A DNA stretch of 64,000 nucleotides from Linanthus parryae (Eukaryota; Streptophyta; Magnoliopsida; Ericales; Polemoniaceae). The notes beneath the pieces are model-generated. The model saw only the letters and a list, made by a program, of their open reading frames with translations, had not been told where the DNA came from and ran no database searches. The stretch spans positions 64,501 through 128,500 of the forward strand of contig JALGPY010000014.1 of the NCBI GenBank assembly GCA_023055425.1, read 5' to 3'. The position numbers and the translations under genes were made by a program. Numbering within the stretch: the first letter of the stretch is position 1; each line of letters opens with the position of its first letter. Shown here one piece after another: positions 41,763-51,542 of the stretch.

Positions 41763-44700
41763 TCCTCAAATATCAAGAACACATCCTTAGTTCTTCTCAA
41801 GTACTTTAGGATGTTCTTGACAGCAATCCAGTGACTCTCACCCGGATTGGACTGATATCTGCTCACCATACTCAACGCGTATGATACGTCTGGTCTAGTA
41901 CATAGCATGGCGTACATGATGGATCCTATGGCCGAAGCATAGGGTATCCTACTCATGCGGTCCTTCTCCATCTCGTTGGAGGGACAGTCATTCTTGGAAA
42001 GAGTGACTCCATGTGACATGGGCAAGAATCCCTTCTCGGAATCTTGCATGTTGAACCTCTTCAACACCTTGTCAATATATGTACTCTGACTTAGGCCAAG
42101 CAACCTTTTAGATCTATCTCTATAGATCTTTATACCCAGTATATAGGCTGCGTCTCCTAAGTCTTTCATTGCAAAGCACTTTCCTAGCCAATCTTTAACA
42201 GATTGCAGAGTAGGAACATCATTGCCAATGATTAGTATGTCATCCACATACAAGACCAGAAACACTATAGAGCTCCCACTAACCTTCTTGTAAACACAAG
42301 GCTCATCTTCGTTCTTGATGAAGCCAAACTCTTTGACCGCGTCATCAAAACGTCGATTCCAGCTCCTAGAAGCTTGCTTTAATCCATAAATGGACCTTTG
42401 CAGCTTACAGACTTTATTGGCATTCTCTGGATCCTCAAAACCCTCTGGTTGTGTCATGTACACATCCTCAAGGAGGTTCCCATAAAGGAACGCTGTTTTG
42501 ACATCCATTTGCCAAATCTCATAGTCGTAGTATGCTGCAATAGCAAGTAAGATTCGAATGGATTTAGTCATGGCGACTGGTGAAAAGGTCTCATCATAGT
42601 CAATACCATGAATCTGTCTATAACCTTTGGCCACCAATCGCCCCTTATAGGCAACTACCTTGCCATCCATGTCGGTCTTCTTCTTGTAGACCCACTTGCA
42701 CCCTATAGGTCGAGCCCCTTCGGGTGGTTCCACCAAAGTCCATACTTTGTTGGTGTACATGGAATCCATTTCGGATCTCATGGCTTCCAGCCACTTCTTA
42801 GAATCTGGGCCATTCATGGCTTCTCCATAGTTTGCAGGCTCATCATCCATGAGTGGTACGTCATCGGGCTCAGTCACGAGAAGTCCATACCTCTCTGGCT
42901 CTTGACGCACTCTTCCTGATCTACGGAGTTCCTGTGTTACCTGAACAGGCTCTTCCACAACTTCTTGTGGTTCCTGTTCATGTTCCATTATTGGTTCAGT
43001 GGTTTGTGGTTCATGAATTTCTTCAAGTTCTACAACCCTCCCATTTGCTTCTTTAGAGACTAGTTCTCTTTCTAGAAACACGCCGGTCCGAGCAACAAAC
43101 ACTTTGTTCTCAGTAGGGTTATAGAAATAATATCCTTTAGTCTCTTTAGGATATCCCACAAACTTACACTTATCCGCTTTAGGCCCGAGCTTGTCTGTTT
43201 GTAAACGCTTTACATAGACGTCGCAGCCCCAAATCTTCATAAACGACACTATGGGACGCCTCCCAGTCCATATCTCATATGGCGTCTTCATGACTGATTT
43301 GGATGGAACACGGTTAATGGTAAAAGCTGCAGTCATTAGAGCATGTCCCCAAAAGGATATCGGAAGATCTGTTTGAGACATCATAGATCGCACCATATCT
43401 AATAGAGTGCGATTCCTCCTCTCAGATACACCATTCCATTGTGGTGTTCCGGGTGGAGTGAGTTGGGATACTATCCCACACTCTCTAAGATACTCATCAA
43501 ACTCTTGGCTTAAGTATTCTCCTCCACGATCCGATCGTAGGGCTTTAATACTCTTGCCAAGTTGCTTCTCTACTTCACTCTTGAATTCTTTGAACAATTC
43601 AAAGGATTCGGATTTGGCCTTCATAAGGTATACAAATCCATATCTACTGAAATCATCAGTAAATGTGATGAAGTAGGTATAACCACCTCTGGCAGGCGTG
43701 GGGAATGGTCCGCATACATCAGTATGTATGAGTGCCAATAACTCACTAGTCCGTTCGCCTTTCTTATTGAAAGGGGACTTTGTCATTTTTCCTAATAAAC
43801 AAGATTCACATGTCTCATATGATTCCAAATCAAATGAGTCTAGAAGTCCATCCTTATGGAGTCTAGATATGCGTTTCTCATTTATATGGCCTAAACGACA
43901 GTGCCATAGATATGTAGGATTTAAATCATTAGTTTTAATCCTTTTAGTATTTATGTTATAGATTGGATTATTTAGATCAAGGATATACAATCCATTAGAC
44001 AAATGCGCACTACAATAGTGCATACTATCAAAATAAATGGAGCAACACTTGTCCTTTATTGAAATAGAAAAACCTTTCTCGTCCAAACAAGAAACGGAAA
44101 TAATGTTTCTGCTCATAGCAGGCACATAAAAGCAATTGTCTAATTCTAAAATAAGTCCAGAAGGCAAAGATAGCTCATAAACGCCTACAGCTAATGCAGC
44201 AACCTTTGCTCCATTCCCGACGCGCAAGTCTATCTCCCCTTTTCGCAATCTTCTACTTCTTTTCAAATCCTGCACATTACGACAAATGTGAGAACCACAT
44301 CCGGTATCTAATACCCAGGATGATGAAATAGAAAGATTGACGTCTATAACATAAATACCTGGCGGTGGTGGAATCACTATTCCAAGCTTCTTATCCTCCA
44401 GATATTTAGGGCAATTCCTCCTCCAGTGACCCGGCTGGCTGCAGTAGTGACATTCACCTTTAGCCACGCCTCCACTAGGCTTTAGGGCATCCTTGGATTT
44501 CGCAACTTTCTTGCGTTTTCCTTTTGAAGTAGATGCAACTGACTTGCCCTTCTTCTTGTGGACCATCATTATGGCCTTGCCCTTGCCTTTATTGATGCTT
44601 TGCTCAGCTGTCTTAAGCATGTTCAATAGATCTGGCAAAGACTTGTTGATCTCATTCATATTATAGTTCATAATGAACTGATTATAACTGTCAGGCAACG

Positions 44701-45196
44701 ATTGCAAGACGAGATCAGTCGCCAAGTCCTGGCCGAGTGGGAACCCCAGTCTCTCAAGGTTCTCTATGTACCCGATCATTCGGAGTACATGAGGGCCTAC
44801 TGGATTCCCCTCTGCAAGACTACTTTTGAACAATGCTTTAGACACTTCATAGCGCTCATGCCTTGCCTGTTCCTGAAACAATTGTTTCAAGTGTCCGATC
44901 ATATCATAGGCTTCCATGTTCTCGTGTTGCTTCTGAAGCTCACCAGTCATGGTACAAAGCATGAGGCAAGTCACGTCATTAGAATCATCAATATGTTTCT
45001 GACGTGCCCTTACTTCCGCTAATAGAGACTCATCTTGTGGTGGGTCTGGAATTGGAGTGTCCAAGACGTACAGCTTCTTTTCTTGCATGAGGACAATCCT
45101 CAAGTTTCTGTACCAGTCAAGGAAATTTGTTCCAGACAATTTATCCTTCTCAAGGACAGATCGTAGGGATGAACTCGATGCGTTGTTGTTTGCCAT
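41750..45196 (-). CDS. Copia Gag-Pol polyprotein (Gag, protease, integrase, RT), truncated by frameshift
   Basis: Polyprotein of the copia element. The open frame reaches 45262, but I place the start at 45196 (MANNNASSSS), where Gag-like sequence begins. In numbering from 45262, a Gag domain spans about 35-225, and a CCHC zinc knuckle (CHYC...H...C) lies at 271-284. The aspartic protease has DTG at 319-321 (WVLDTGCGSH). The integrase zinc site is H454, H459, C485 and C488; its catalytic triad is D515, D578 and E614, with D and E 35 residues apart. RT shows QMDVKTAF (D920) and YVDD at 1005-1008. The product would package RNA, cut itself, copy RNA to DNA and integrate it. The frame ends early at 41750 with a foreign tail (EEWKS), so RNase H is lost from this product. 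Otherwise no stops or missing catalytic residues were seen, consistent with recent activity of the family. Confidence 0.92.
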   Translation of the reverse strand: MANNNASSSSLRSVLEKDKLSGTNFLDWYRNLRIVLMQEKKLYVLDTPIPDPPQDESLLAEVRARQKHIDDSNDVTCLMLCTMTGELQKQHENMEAYDMIGHLKQLFQEQARHERYEVSKALFKSSLAEGNPVGPHVLRMIGYIENLERLGFPLGQDLATDLVLQSLPDSYNQFIMNYNMNEINKSLPDLLNMLKTAEQSINKGKGKAIMMVHKKKGKSVASTSKGKRKKVAKSKDALKPSGGVAKGECHYCSQPGHWRRNCPKYLEDKKLGIVIPPPPGIYVIDVNLSISSSWVLDTGCGSHICRNVQDLKRSRRLRKGEIDLRVGNGAKVAALAVGVYELSLPSGLILELDNCFYVPAMSRNIISVSCLDEKGFSISIKDKCCSIYFDSMHYCSAHLSNGLYILDLNNPIYNINTKRIKTNDLNPTYLWHCRLGHINEKRISRLHKDGLLDSFDLESYETCESCLLGKMTKSPFNKKGERTSELLALIHTDVCGPFPTPARGGYTYFITFTDDFSRYGFVYLMKAKSESFELFKEFKSEVEKQLGKSIKALRSDRGGEYLSQEFDEYLRECGIVSQLTPPGTPQWNGVSERRNRTLLDMVRSMMSQTDLPISFWGHALMTAAFTINRVPSKSVMKTPYEIWTGRRPIVSFMKIWGCDVYVKRLQTDKLGPKADKCKFVGYPKETKGYYFYNPTENKVFVARTGVFLERELVSKEANGRVVELEEIHEPQTTEPIMEHEQEPQEVVEEPVQVTQELRRSGRVRQEPERYGLLVTEPDDVPLMDDEPANYGEAMNGPDSKKWLEAMRSEMDSMYTNKVWTLVEPPEGARPIGCKWVYKKKTDMDGKVVAYKGRLVAKGYRQIHGIDYDETFSPVAMTKSIRILLAIAAYYDYEIWQMDVKTAFLYGNLLEDVYMTQPEGFEDPENANKVCKLQRSIYGLKQASRSWNRRFDDAVKEFGFIKNEDEPCVYKKVSGSSIVFLVLYVDDILIIGNDVPTLQSVKDWLGKCFAMKDLGDAAYILGIKIYRDRSKRLLGLSQSTYIDKVLKRFNMQDSEKGFLPMSHGVTLSKNDCPSNEMEKDRMSRIPYASAIGSIMYAMLCTRPDVSYALSMVSRYQSNPGESHWIAVKNILKYLRRTKDVFLIFEEWKS

Positions 45197-46791
45197 TTGG
45201 AATTCTACAAAACGAGAAATATGCAATTTTAGTATTTTGAACAATTTGACTATATTTAACAATGGCTAGATCATCAAATATAGCTCCCACTATTTTTCTC
45301 GGATTAATAGCCCTCACCATTAAAGCGGAAAATATCTTTATACTTTCTAGTGGGTCCAAGATCCTTATTTCACTTCTCCTTGAGCTTGCTTTGGCAAGTC
45401 ACCCAAGAATTGGTTATTTAGGTAGGAATCATTCCAATTGCATCCCATGCAACTCTTGGTCCAATTAGGTGAATAAATTCCTTTTATTCTTTATCCAATT
45501 GGATAACTCCTAATTGTCATGCCTCTAAGCTCATCAATCCAATTGATTCTTGCCTAGTTGCGTCCAACCTCTTGTTTTCAACATACACGCATTACTAGCT
45601 TGCGTCGTCCGCAACACATCATGAAAAATTAAAATCGCCTTGCTTTGGCAAGCCCGAATTTTAATAGGCCATGATCATGAAGGGTGTTTTGGCAAGAGAA
45701 GGCAAAACGCAATATTTAATTGAGGGATTTCTTTTAATTTGTTTGGTTGATCTTTATCAACATGGTCTACTTATTTGGATTGGGCTATCCACAATAAAAG
45801 ACCAACCTTGTTTATTATTATCTTGTTATCGTTTTGCTTGTAGCGCCATACACACAAAATAAATAACAAGGCATGAATAATAAACATCCACAAAAATAAA
45901 AAAAACGTGGCATGGATATGGCCTCTAGACTAATGATATTATCAAGCCAATGATAATATCTAATTGCCCTAAAGTGCCGAGCTCATCTCCATGTGCTCCA
46001 CCATAGCTGCGCGCCTAGGGATGTCTTTTGGCTCCTTTGGTTCTCCGGTCTTCTTCTCCATGTTCTTGGCTATCATCTAAATATTTCTAATTCTAGCCTA
46101 ACATCTAGAATAAATAAATAACAAAAGCCTCACATGTCGAGGAGAAAAAGAACGACTCGCATGCCGTAAAACTTAATTAATTATTACATTAATTTGATCA
46201 GCTCGCAGGCCGTAAACCAAACCACAAAACAATAAACATCCACAATCCTAGGCCATATCCATCCACCATGCAATAAAGCACATAATACAGTTAAAACCAA
46301 TTTTAACGCGCTTGTTTAATTTTAATGAAATTGGGTAACTAGGGTTTCACAACGGTCCAAAGGGTCCAAGCCAACAAGTGGCCCGAACCCTAGGACCGCC
46401 GCACGCCTAAGGGGGCCGCGGCCTTGCTTGGCGCGCACGGGAGGGGCGGGCGGCTAGGGTTTCGGCCCTAGTCCCCTTCCTCCTTCCTTGTTGCCCAATC
46501 AAGGTTGTTTCCTTATGGAATTATTTCCATAATTTTGTTTCCATAATTGAAAACCCCTTTTCAATCATGTGCCCATGAACCCTAATTTTTCAAGAACCCA
46601 ATTATTCACATCCTATGTGATTAAACTCACCAATTCTAATATCCAATGTTAAATTGGGTCTTGTTTGATTGAATCAAATTCAATATTGCATCTACTATGC
46701 CAATTTTTCAGTTTTCGCGTAATAAACAATAATACGGTGTATGAACTGAAATCGTAAACACATAATATCATGTTATGCTCTACGAACTGTG
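45197..46791 (-). other. Copia untranslated leader between PBS and gag
   Basis: About 1.6 kb with no convincing coding sequence. Such a long leader is known for BARE-1-like elements. It contains an 18-base inverted repeat at 46454-46471 that also occurs in both LTRs. GC-rich sequence near 46390-46450 contrasts with its AT-rich surroundings. Small open frames on either strand show no domain. Confidence 0.7.
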
Positions 46792-46803
46792 GCTCTGATA
46801 CCG
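46792..46803 (-). promoter_or_regulatory. Copia primer binding site (tRNA-iMet)
   Basis: On the element strand the bases one nucleotide inside the 5' LTR read CGGTATCAGAGC, one mismatch from the common plant PBS TGGTATCAGAGC, which pairs with the 3' end of initiator tRNA-Met. This fixes the right LTR as the 5' LTR and the minus strand as sense. Confidence 0.88.
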
Positions 46804-46804
46804 C

Positions 46805-48240
46805 TGTTGGGTTTTGACGTAGGTAACGCAGCAGAATAACAAAAATTAATCCTACTCAAAGCCCACCAAGGATCACAGGAAGAGACATCATAACATGATT
46901 AAGGACATAGAAGATGTGTACCTTTTGATTTGTGAGATCACACGAAGAATGATGTCCTCGTCTCTACGGTTGATCCACGTCTAGAGGTGAGATCTAGATT
47001 CTTCCTTCAATCAAGTGCTAGCTTGAACCTTGGAGGAAGAGGGATGAAGACCAAAGCAACGAATCACCAAAAGCACAAGAGAGGGGCGGCCTCTCTTTGC
47101 CGTCGGGTAGGGGGCGGACGGGTGGCTAGGGTTTCGGCCCTAGCTACTTGTCTTGCTCTCTCTTTTGCTCTCTCCCACTCTTTGTGTGTTATGACTAATA
47201 ACTCATGTGTGGGAAGGAAGCTAGAGCCTCCTTTATATACTCCAACAACTCCTTGTTGTTTCCATAAAAGAGTTTTCTTGTTCTAGTAGGACTAGAACTA
47301 TTCCCTTCCTTGCAAATTAGTCCTACTAAGTTTGCAAGGTGTTGCACAATGATCCTTCTATTAATTAATCCATATTAATTAATCCCAAATCTAGCTCTAC
47401 TCTATTTGACGTGTGACCCCATAGGTTTCTATATAGTTGGTAGTAACTATTACTAACATGGAGCGGTGTCTAGCAACACATCCATGCAACCCAACCAATA
47501 GAAATAGTCAGTGATCCCAACAAACCTTTGTGCCCAATATGTCATATTGCATTATCCCTTTGTCTCCATATCCGGATTGGACACGAGACATAAATAGTCA
47601 CACTCGTATATCCAATCCATAGTTCCTCGATCCTGGGAATATGCTTATACTTGCAGATAACATTAATATCTCCATATTAATTTATCTGAGTCTGGCCAGA
47701 CATTCAATAAGCCTCATCCCTCGAGTGGCCGTGGATATTTACCCCCATTATGTGGGAGGGACAAATCCTATCTACATCACTACGATCTCTAAGCTTGCTT
47801 CCTATCACGCCCGATAGCCACTTTTATGATTACCCAGTTACGGTGTAACGTTTGATAACATCAAAGCGCAATATTTCACAACTAGAGTATCTAGTGACTT
47901 CAAGTCCAAGGATTGCAATAATATTAGCACTACGAAAAGCGATTGTGACTTTACATAATATAATGTATCCTTTTCGTCGTGGGTCAATCCAGTATGCCAT
48001 TACTCCTAATGCATACCCATGTGTTAGACTTGATATCTCCATATCAATCTACCCACATACTAGTCTATATTTGATTGTCCTATTAATCAATATAATGGAC
48101 TAGGGACATTTAAGATAAATAACACAATTTATCTAAGGACTTCATTATATTAAATATCGCCATAAATAATAAATGAATATTCTAGCCAAAACATTGTTCA
48201 TACTAAATCTACGATTGCCTCTAGGGCATCTATTCCAACA
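46805..48240 (-). repeat. Copia 5' LTR
   Basis: 1436 bp, TGTTGG...CCAACA ends, partner of 39812-41247. Should hold the promoter, and a good TATA motif is present at 47231-47239. The transcribed part downstream of TATA would be about 400 bp to the PBS side. Confidence 0.95.
47231..47239 (-). promoter_or_regulatory. TATA box of copia 5' LTR
   Basis: On the element strand the sequence is ggagTATATAAAGgagg, a strong match to the plant TATA consensus, followed by sequence that loses AT-richness. It predicts a transcript start near 47200-47210. The same motif is at 40238-40246 in the other LTR. Function is inferred from motif and position. Confidence 0.7.
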
Positions 48241-48250
48241 TGATCATCAC
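48241..48250. repeat. Ten-base satellite remnant between two retrotransposons
   Basis: TGATCATCAC. Its first five bases are the right TSD of the copia element and its last five (ATCAC) are the left TSD of the gypsy element. No other satellite sequence separates them. Confidence 0.93.
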
Positions 48251-48546
48251 TGAAATACCCCGTTTTGTGACTACGGGTATTTTGTGATATTATTATAAGT
48301 GTTGAGAAGTTAAAGTAATTATAGAGAGTTAATTATAATGCTTTGAGAGTTTGGGGGGAACTTTGTGACTTTAATCAATGGTTTTAGTGTCTTTTACTTG
48401 AGTTGGGGGAGGTGTTTGTCTCTTGGCAAAACTAAGGGGAAATAAGTGTCTTTTGACCTAAATTTCTTCCTACAATAAAAGTTTCCTAATCCAAGAGGGT
48501 TTCCTACTTATGAAGTTAATTTTAATTCTAACTCTCATAAAAACCC

Positions 48547-48835
48547 TCACTCTCCTATTTTTCCTAATCTCTCTCACTCTCCCTCATCCTCTACCCGTCC
48601 CTCTCTCACTCTCTCTCCCTTGTGACCGACGGCAGCCACCCCACCGCCGCCGCTCTCTTTCTCTCTCTCTTGCGTTGAGGTAATTCTCTCTCTCTCTCTC
48701 TCTTTTTCTCTTTTCTTTCTTTATTTTCTCTTTTCTCTCTTTCTTTCTCCCTATCCCCGTCCGCCTCTCTCTCCGTCCGCCTCCATGGGCGGCGGGTTGA
48801 GCGGGTTGGGTTGTTTTGTCTCTTTTTCTCTTTTC
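48547..48835 (+). promoter_or_regulatory. CT-rich tract in gypsy LTR, candidate core promoter/leader
   Basis: Strongly pyrimidine-rich on the plus strand, with a (CT)n run at 48686-48703, and a repeated copy at 57803-58091. Plant promoters often have pyrimidine patches around the transcript start. No convincing TATA box was found upstream, so the start site is unknown. The tract could also be just low-complexity sequence. Confidence 0.4.
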
Positions 48836-49530
48836 TTTTGTTGATCTCTTGATCTTGTGATCACTTGTTCATGATTCATGTATGTTGCATGCAATCTCTA
48901 AATTTCAGTTTGTTATGGTTAGGATCATTGTTCATGGATTCGTAAGATTGATAATCAAGTTTTAGGGTTTATCATGTTCTTGAGTGTTGGGAAGAAACCC
49001 TAGTTTGAAAGGGAAGTTTGATTGAATGATTTGGGAGTTTGAATGATCATATTAGGTGGATAACAATCTGATTTGAATGTGGGAATCATGTTATATTAGG
49101 TTTAGTATGATTATAGGATGAATTAGATGTTTGGGGGAAAAGTTTCATGAAGATTGACAATTCCCGTATGGATATTTTGAATGAAGTTGGAAACTTGAAA
49201 CTAGTGTAACTTTTGATTCAGGAATCGAAATTAAGATCCGTTTGAGGCTAAACTTATTATTTCGAATGTTTTGAATCCAATGGAACTGTTTCTAGACCAT
49301 GATCTGTTTGGGAAACTGGAGTAATAGAATTGGTGGAGTTATGATGGATTATGCATACTTTAGGATAAGGGTTTTTGAGGCAAAGCTTTAAGCTTATTTT
49401 GGAGCATGAATTGAATGGGATGTTGGGGAAGTGTTAGAACCCTAAACCATGGACTATCATATGCATGTAATTAGTATAGCAAGTATATATTGCTAGAATA
49501 TTGGTTTGATTAGCATATTGTTATGTGTAG

Positions 49531-49600
49531 GTAACGAGTTCGTCGACGACGAGTACGTAGAGTACGTTGATTGATTTCTATTGTTGGAATTTGCTTTGAG
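49531..49600 (+). other. Candidate short LTR exon with flanking splice signals
   Basis: A 70-base segment lies between an acceptor-like end (gttatgtgtag, 49530) and a strong donor (gctttgag followed by gtaagt at 49601). A matching acceptor for that donor (ttctttccgcaccacag) ends at 50247. Another donor-like site is at 48680 (gttgag then gtaatt), with an acceptor-like aatttcag ending at 48908. These signals suggest the leader could be spliced. This rests on motifs only. Confidence 0.3.
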
Positions 49601-50540
49601 GTAAGTAAATGTGCCAAGCCTAGTGTGCTTATCTCTTTCGTGTCAAACGAATATTTGATTTATTACGTCTCAAAATGTGTTTACATGATACATGACTTGG
49701 AATATGTGATTTCTACTTGTTAAATGTTTTTGACGAAAACATCACCATGATAATGAATGAACTAATACGTAAAGTGGAAGATGTTGTGCGGGACGTTATT
49801 ATTCTTTGGGCGGTGTTGGCTGCGGTCCCGTCTCTTTTTAATCCGGTTGCAAGTCCCCGGACAATAACATGTACTCACTCCTCTGACCGGCGTAGTCTTT
49901 GGGGGGTGTCGACACTTAAGGTCATGCACGCTGTAGTATTTGGTTTTCCCCGTCACAACAAAGTAATAATGGATTTGTTTGGTTTTGTTAACGGAACGAA
50001 GTTAACACTGGATTTGGATTTTCCTAATAATATGGAAATTGATTTGGAAATATATTATGGAATTGGGAACTCTTATGTTTTGAAACAAGAGTCACATTAT
50101 TACCGCTGTGTTTGCGAAAAACTCTTACTTGCAAATGAGTCTTGTTTTATAACTATCCATCATCGTTTTACATGTTTGGATGTTTGCTTACCAGTATTTC
50201 AATGCTGATTTTGTACTGTGGTGTTTCTTTTTCTTTCCGCACCACAGGTTTAGAAGAAGGTTATCGGGCATAGAAGGGGACGCGCACCACATGGATTATT
50301 AATAGTAGTATTACATTTCAATTTGAACTCTCTAGTAGTTTAAACGCTTTAGTTGTTTTTGCCGGTTTGTGGCTAGGACGAAGGTTTACGATAATACATT
50401 ATTTTAATTGGATTTAATTTATTATTGTGGATGTGTGTGCTTGCGAACCATGTTATAAAATCTCCTTGTATCCGGGCTCCTCTCGGGTACGGAGTGACAT
50501 CCCCGGGTCTCCGGCTTGGGCCATTTGGGGGTGTTACAGG

Positions 50541-50552
50541 TGGTATCAGAGC
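50541..50552 (+). promoter_or_regulatory. Gypsy primer binding site (tRNA-iMet)
   Basis: TGGTATCAGAGC, a perfect match to the common plant PBS for initiator tRNA-Met, two bases after the 5' LTR end. Confidence 0.93.
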
Positions 50553-50912
50553 CGGCATTCTAAAAAGAAATTTGAAACTTGTTAGGGCAACTAAAATGAA
50601 TATAGGAGAAAATAACTTAAAATTTGACAAGCCGTGGGAATTTGGGTAGTATGGATAGGATTGTTATGTGTAAGTGTTTAGAAAATAGGATAGAAAGCAA
50701 GTGCCCCATCCACCCATTCGAATATTTGGAGTATTCTGATTGGAAATCTAAGTTAGGCCTACTTTAAGAGACTTCATTGGGAGATTTCTTCAAGAGTCTT
50801 GGAGCCATCGATTTGGAGTCTTGGGAATAATTATTGGTCTGCGAAGAGTAGTTATTTGGATTACGGTTTATGCCTTTAAATTAGAGACTTATTAAGTTGT
50901 TTCCTCTTGTAG

Positions 50913-51542
50913 ATGGCTAGAACTAAGCATACAGCAAGGAAGCGTGTGTTGCCAGTAGAGAAGCATCCTGTTGTGACACGTTGGGTTGAAGGTGAAGATT
51001 TTCCAGATTTTCGTGACCGCGTGGTTCAATATTGTGAAGATAGATTCCGAGCCTTAGAATTCCCTCGATATAGAAATCCAGCTTTTCAGGCTTACTGCAT
51101 GGTGAAGGCATTACCTATGAAACCGATGTTTGGGGATATTATTACAAAATATAGCAACATCATGGGCAGGATGAATCGTTTGAATGATAGGGATTATCGT
51201 TGCCAAGGTGAATGGACGGTAAGTGCAGATTTTATATGCAAGTTATTGATGGAGACTTACCTTAAGTGGCAAAGTTATACAGTTATTGAGATAAAGTCCA
51301 GTGATGAAGAAGACGTGATCTACATAAGCTCTAGTGATGAAAAAGAAGTGATTATTATAGATTCTAGTGACGATGAAGAAGTTGAAGAAGATCCAATGGA
51401 AGATGTTGATGAATACCCCAAGATTGAAGAAGATCCCATGGAATATGAAGAAAGTGAAGAAGACCCTAGTGAAGATGAAGAGCACGAGTATGATTCCGAT
51501 GAAGAGGAAGAGATGGACGAAAGCGATGAGGACGACGATTAA
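50913..51542 (+). CDS. Extra retrotransposon ORF: H3-tail-like N-terminus, SIM-like repeats, acidic tail
   Basis: A 209-codon sense ORF between PBS and gag; I do not recognise the family. The N-terminus MARTKHTARK equals the start of histone H3 except H for Q at residue 6 (counting Met), and then diverges (R for S, then VLP). Residues 12-120 form a mixed, moderately basic region with many aromatic residues and no motif I know. Residues 124-156 hold three similar units spaced 11 residues apart: VIEI plus SSDEED, VIYI plus SSSDE, VIII plus DSSDDEE. These resemble SUMO-interacting motifs followed by CK2-type serine sites. Residues 157-209 are almost all acidic with EEDP repeated three times. The ATG directly follows a splice-acceptor-like ttgtttcctcttgtag, so it may be made from a spliced RNA. 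A role in chromatin contact is inference. It could also be a captured host fragment or non-functional. Confidence 0.62.
   Translation: MARTKHTARKRVLPVEKHPVVTRWVEGEDFPDFRDRVVQYCEDRFRALEFPRYRNPAFQAYCMVKALPMKPMFGDIITKYSNIMGRMNRLNDRDYRCQGEWTVSADFICKLLMETYLKWQSYTVIEIKSSDEEDVIYISSSDEKEVIIIDSSDDEEVEEDPMEDVDEYPKIEEDPMEYEESEEDPSEDEEHEYDSDEEEEMDESDEDDD

Larger units (their letters stand above)
39812..48240 (-). mobile_element. Complete Ty1/copia LTR retrotransposon, Angela/BARE-type, 8429 bp
   Basis: Two 1436-bp direct LTRs with TG...CA ends enclose a 5.56-kb internal part with PBS, a long untranslated leader, gag-pol and PPT, all on the minus strand. Domain order is Gag, protease, integrase, reverse transcriptase, RNase H, which defines Ty1/copia. 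The LTR starts TGTTGGAATAGATGCCCTAG on the element strand, like the start of barley BARE-1/Angela LTRs as I recall them. The long LTR and 1.6-kb leader fit that lineage as well; the lineage call is by recall and not searched. TSD TGATC is intact. The LTRs differ at only five sites that I found. One frameshift before RNase H probably makes this copy non-autonomous. Confidence 0.93.
48251..50538 (+). repeat. Gypsy 5' LTR
   Basis: 2288 bp, starts TGAAATACCCCG and ends GGGGGTGTTACA. Line-by-line reading against 57507-59794 (offset 9256) showed no difference. It contains a long pyrimidine-rich tract and several splice-like signals. A 163-codon open frame at 49717-50208 has no recognisable domain and lies within a candidate intron, so I do not call it a gene. 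Confidence 0.95.

Noticed and set aside
41448..45022. Several plus-strand open frames of 67-138 codons opposite copia gag-pol
   Set aside because: Shadow frames of the well-supported minus-strand polyprotein.
48241..48250. Nested insertion of one retrotransposon inside the other
   Set aside because: Each element has its own intact LTR pair and its own TSD. They are adjacent, not nested.
49717..50208. 163-codon open frame in the gypsy LTR, identical at 58973-59464
   Set aside because: Identity reflects LTR identity. It lies inside a likely intron, shows no known domain and has an unlikely composition for a protein.
50913..51542. A captured genuine histone H3 gene
   Set aside because: Similarity stops after residue 10. 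There is no histone fold sequence, and the C-terminus is acidic.
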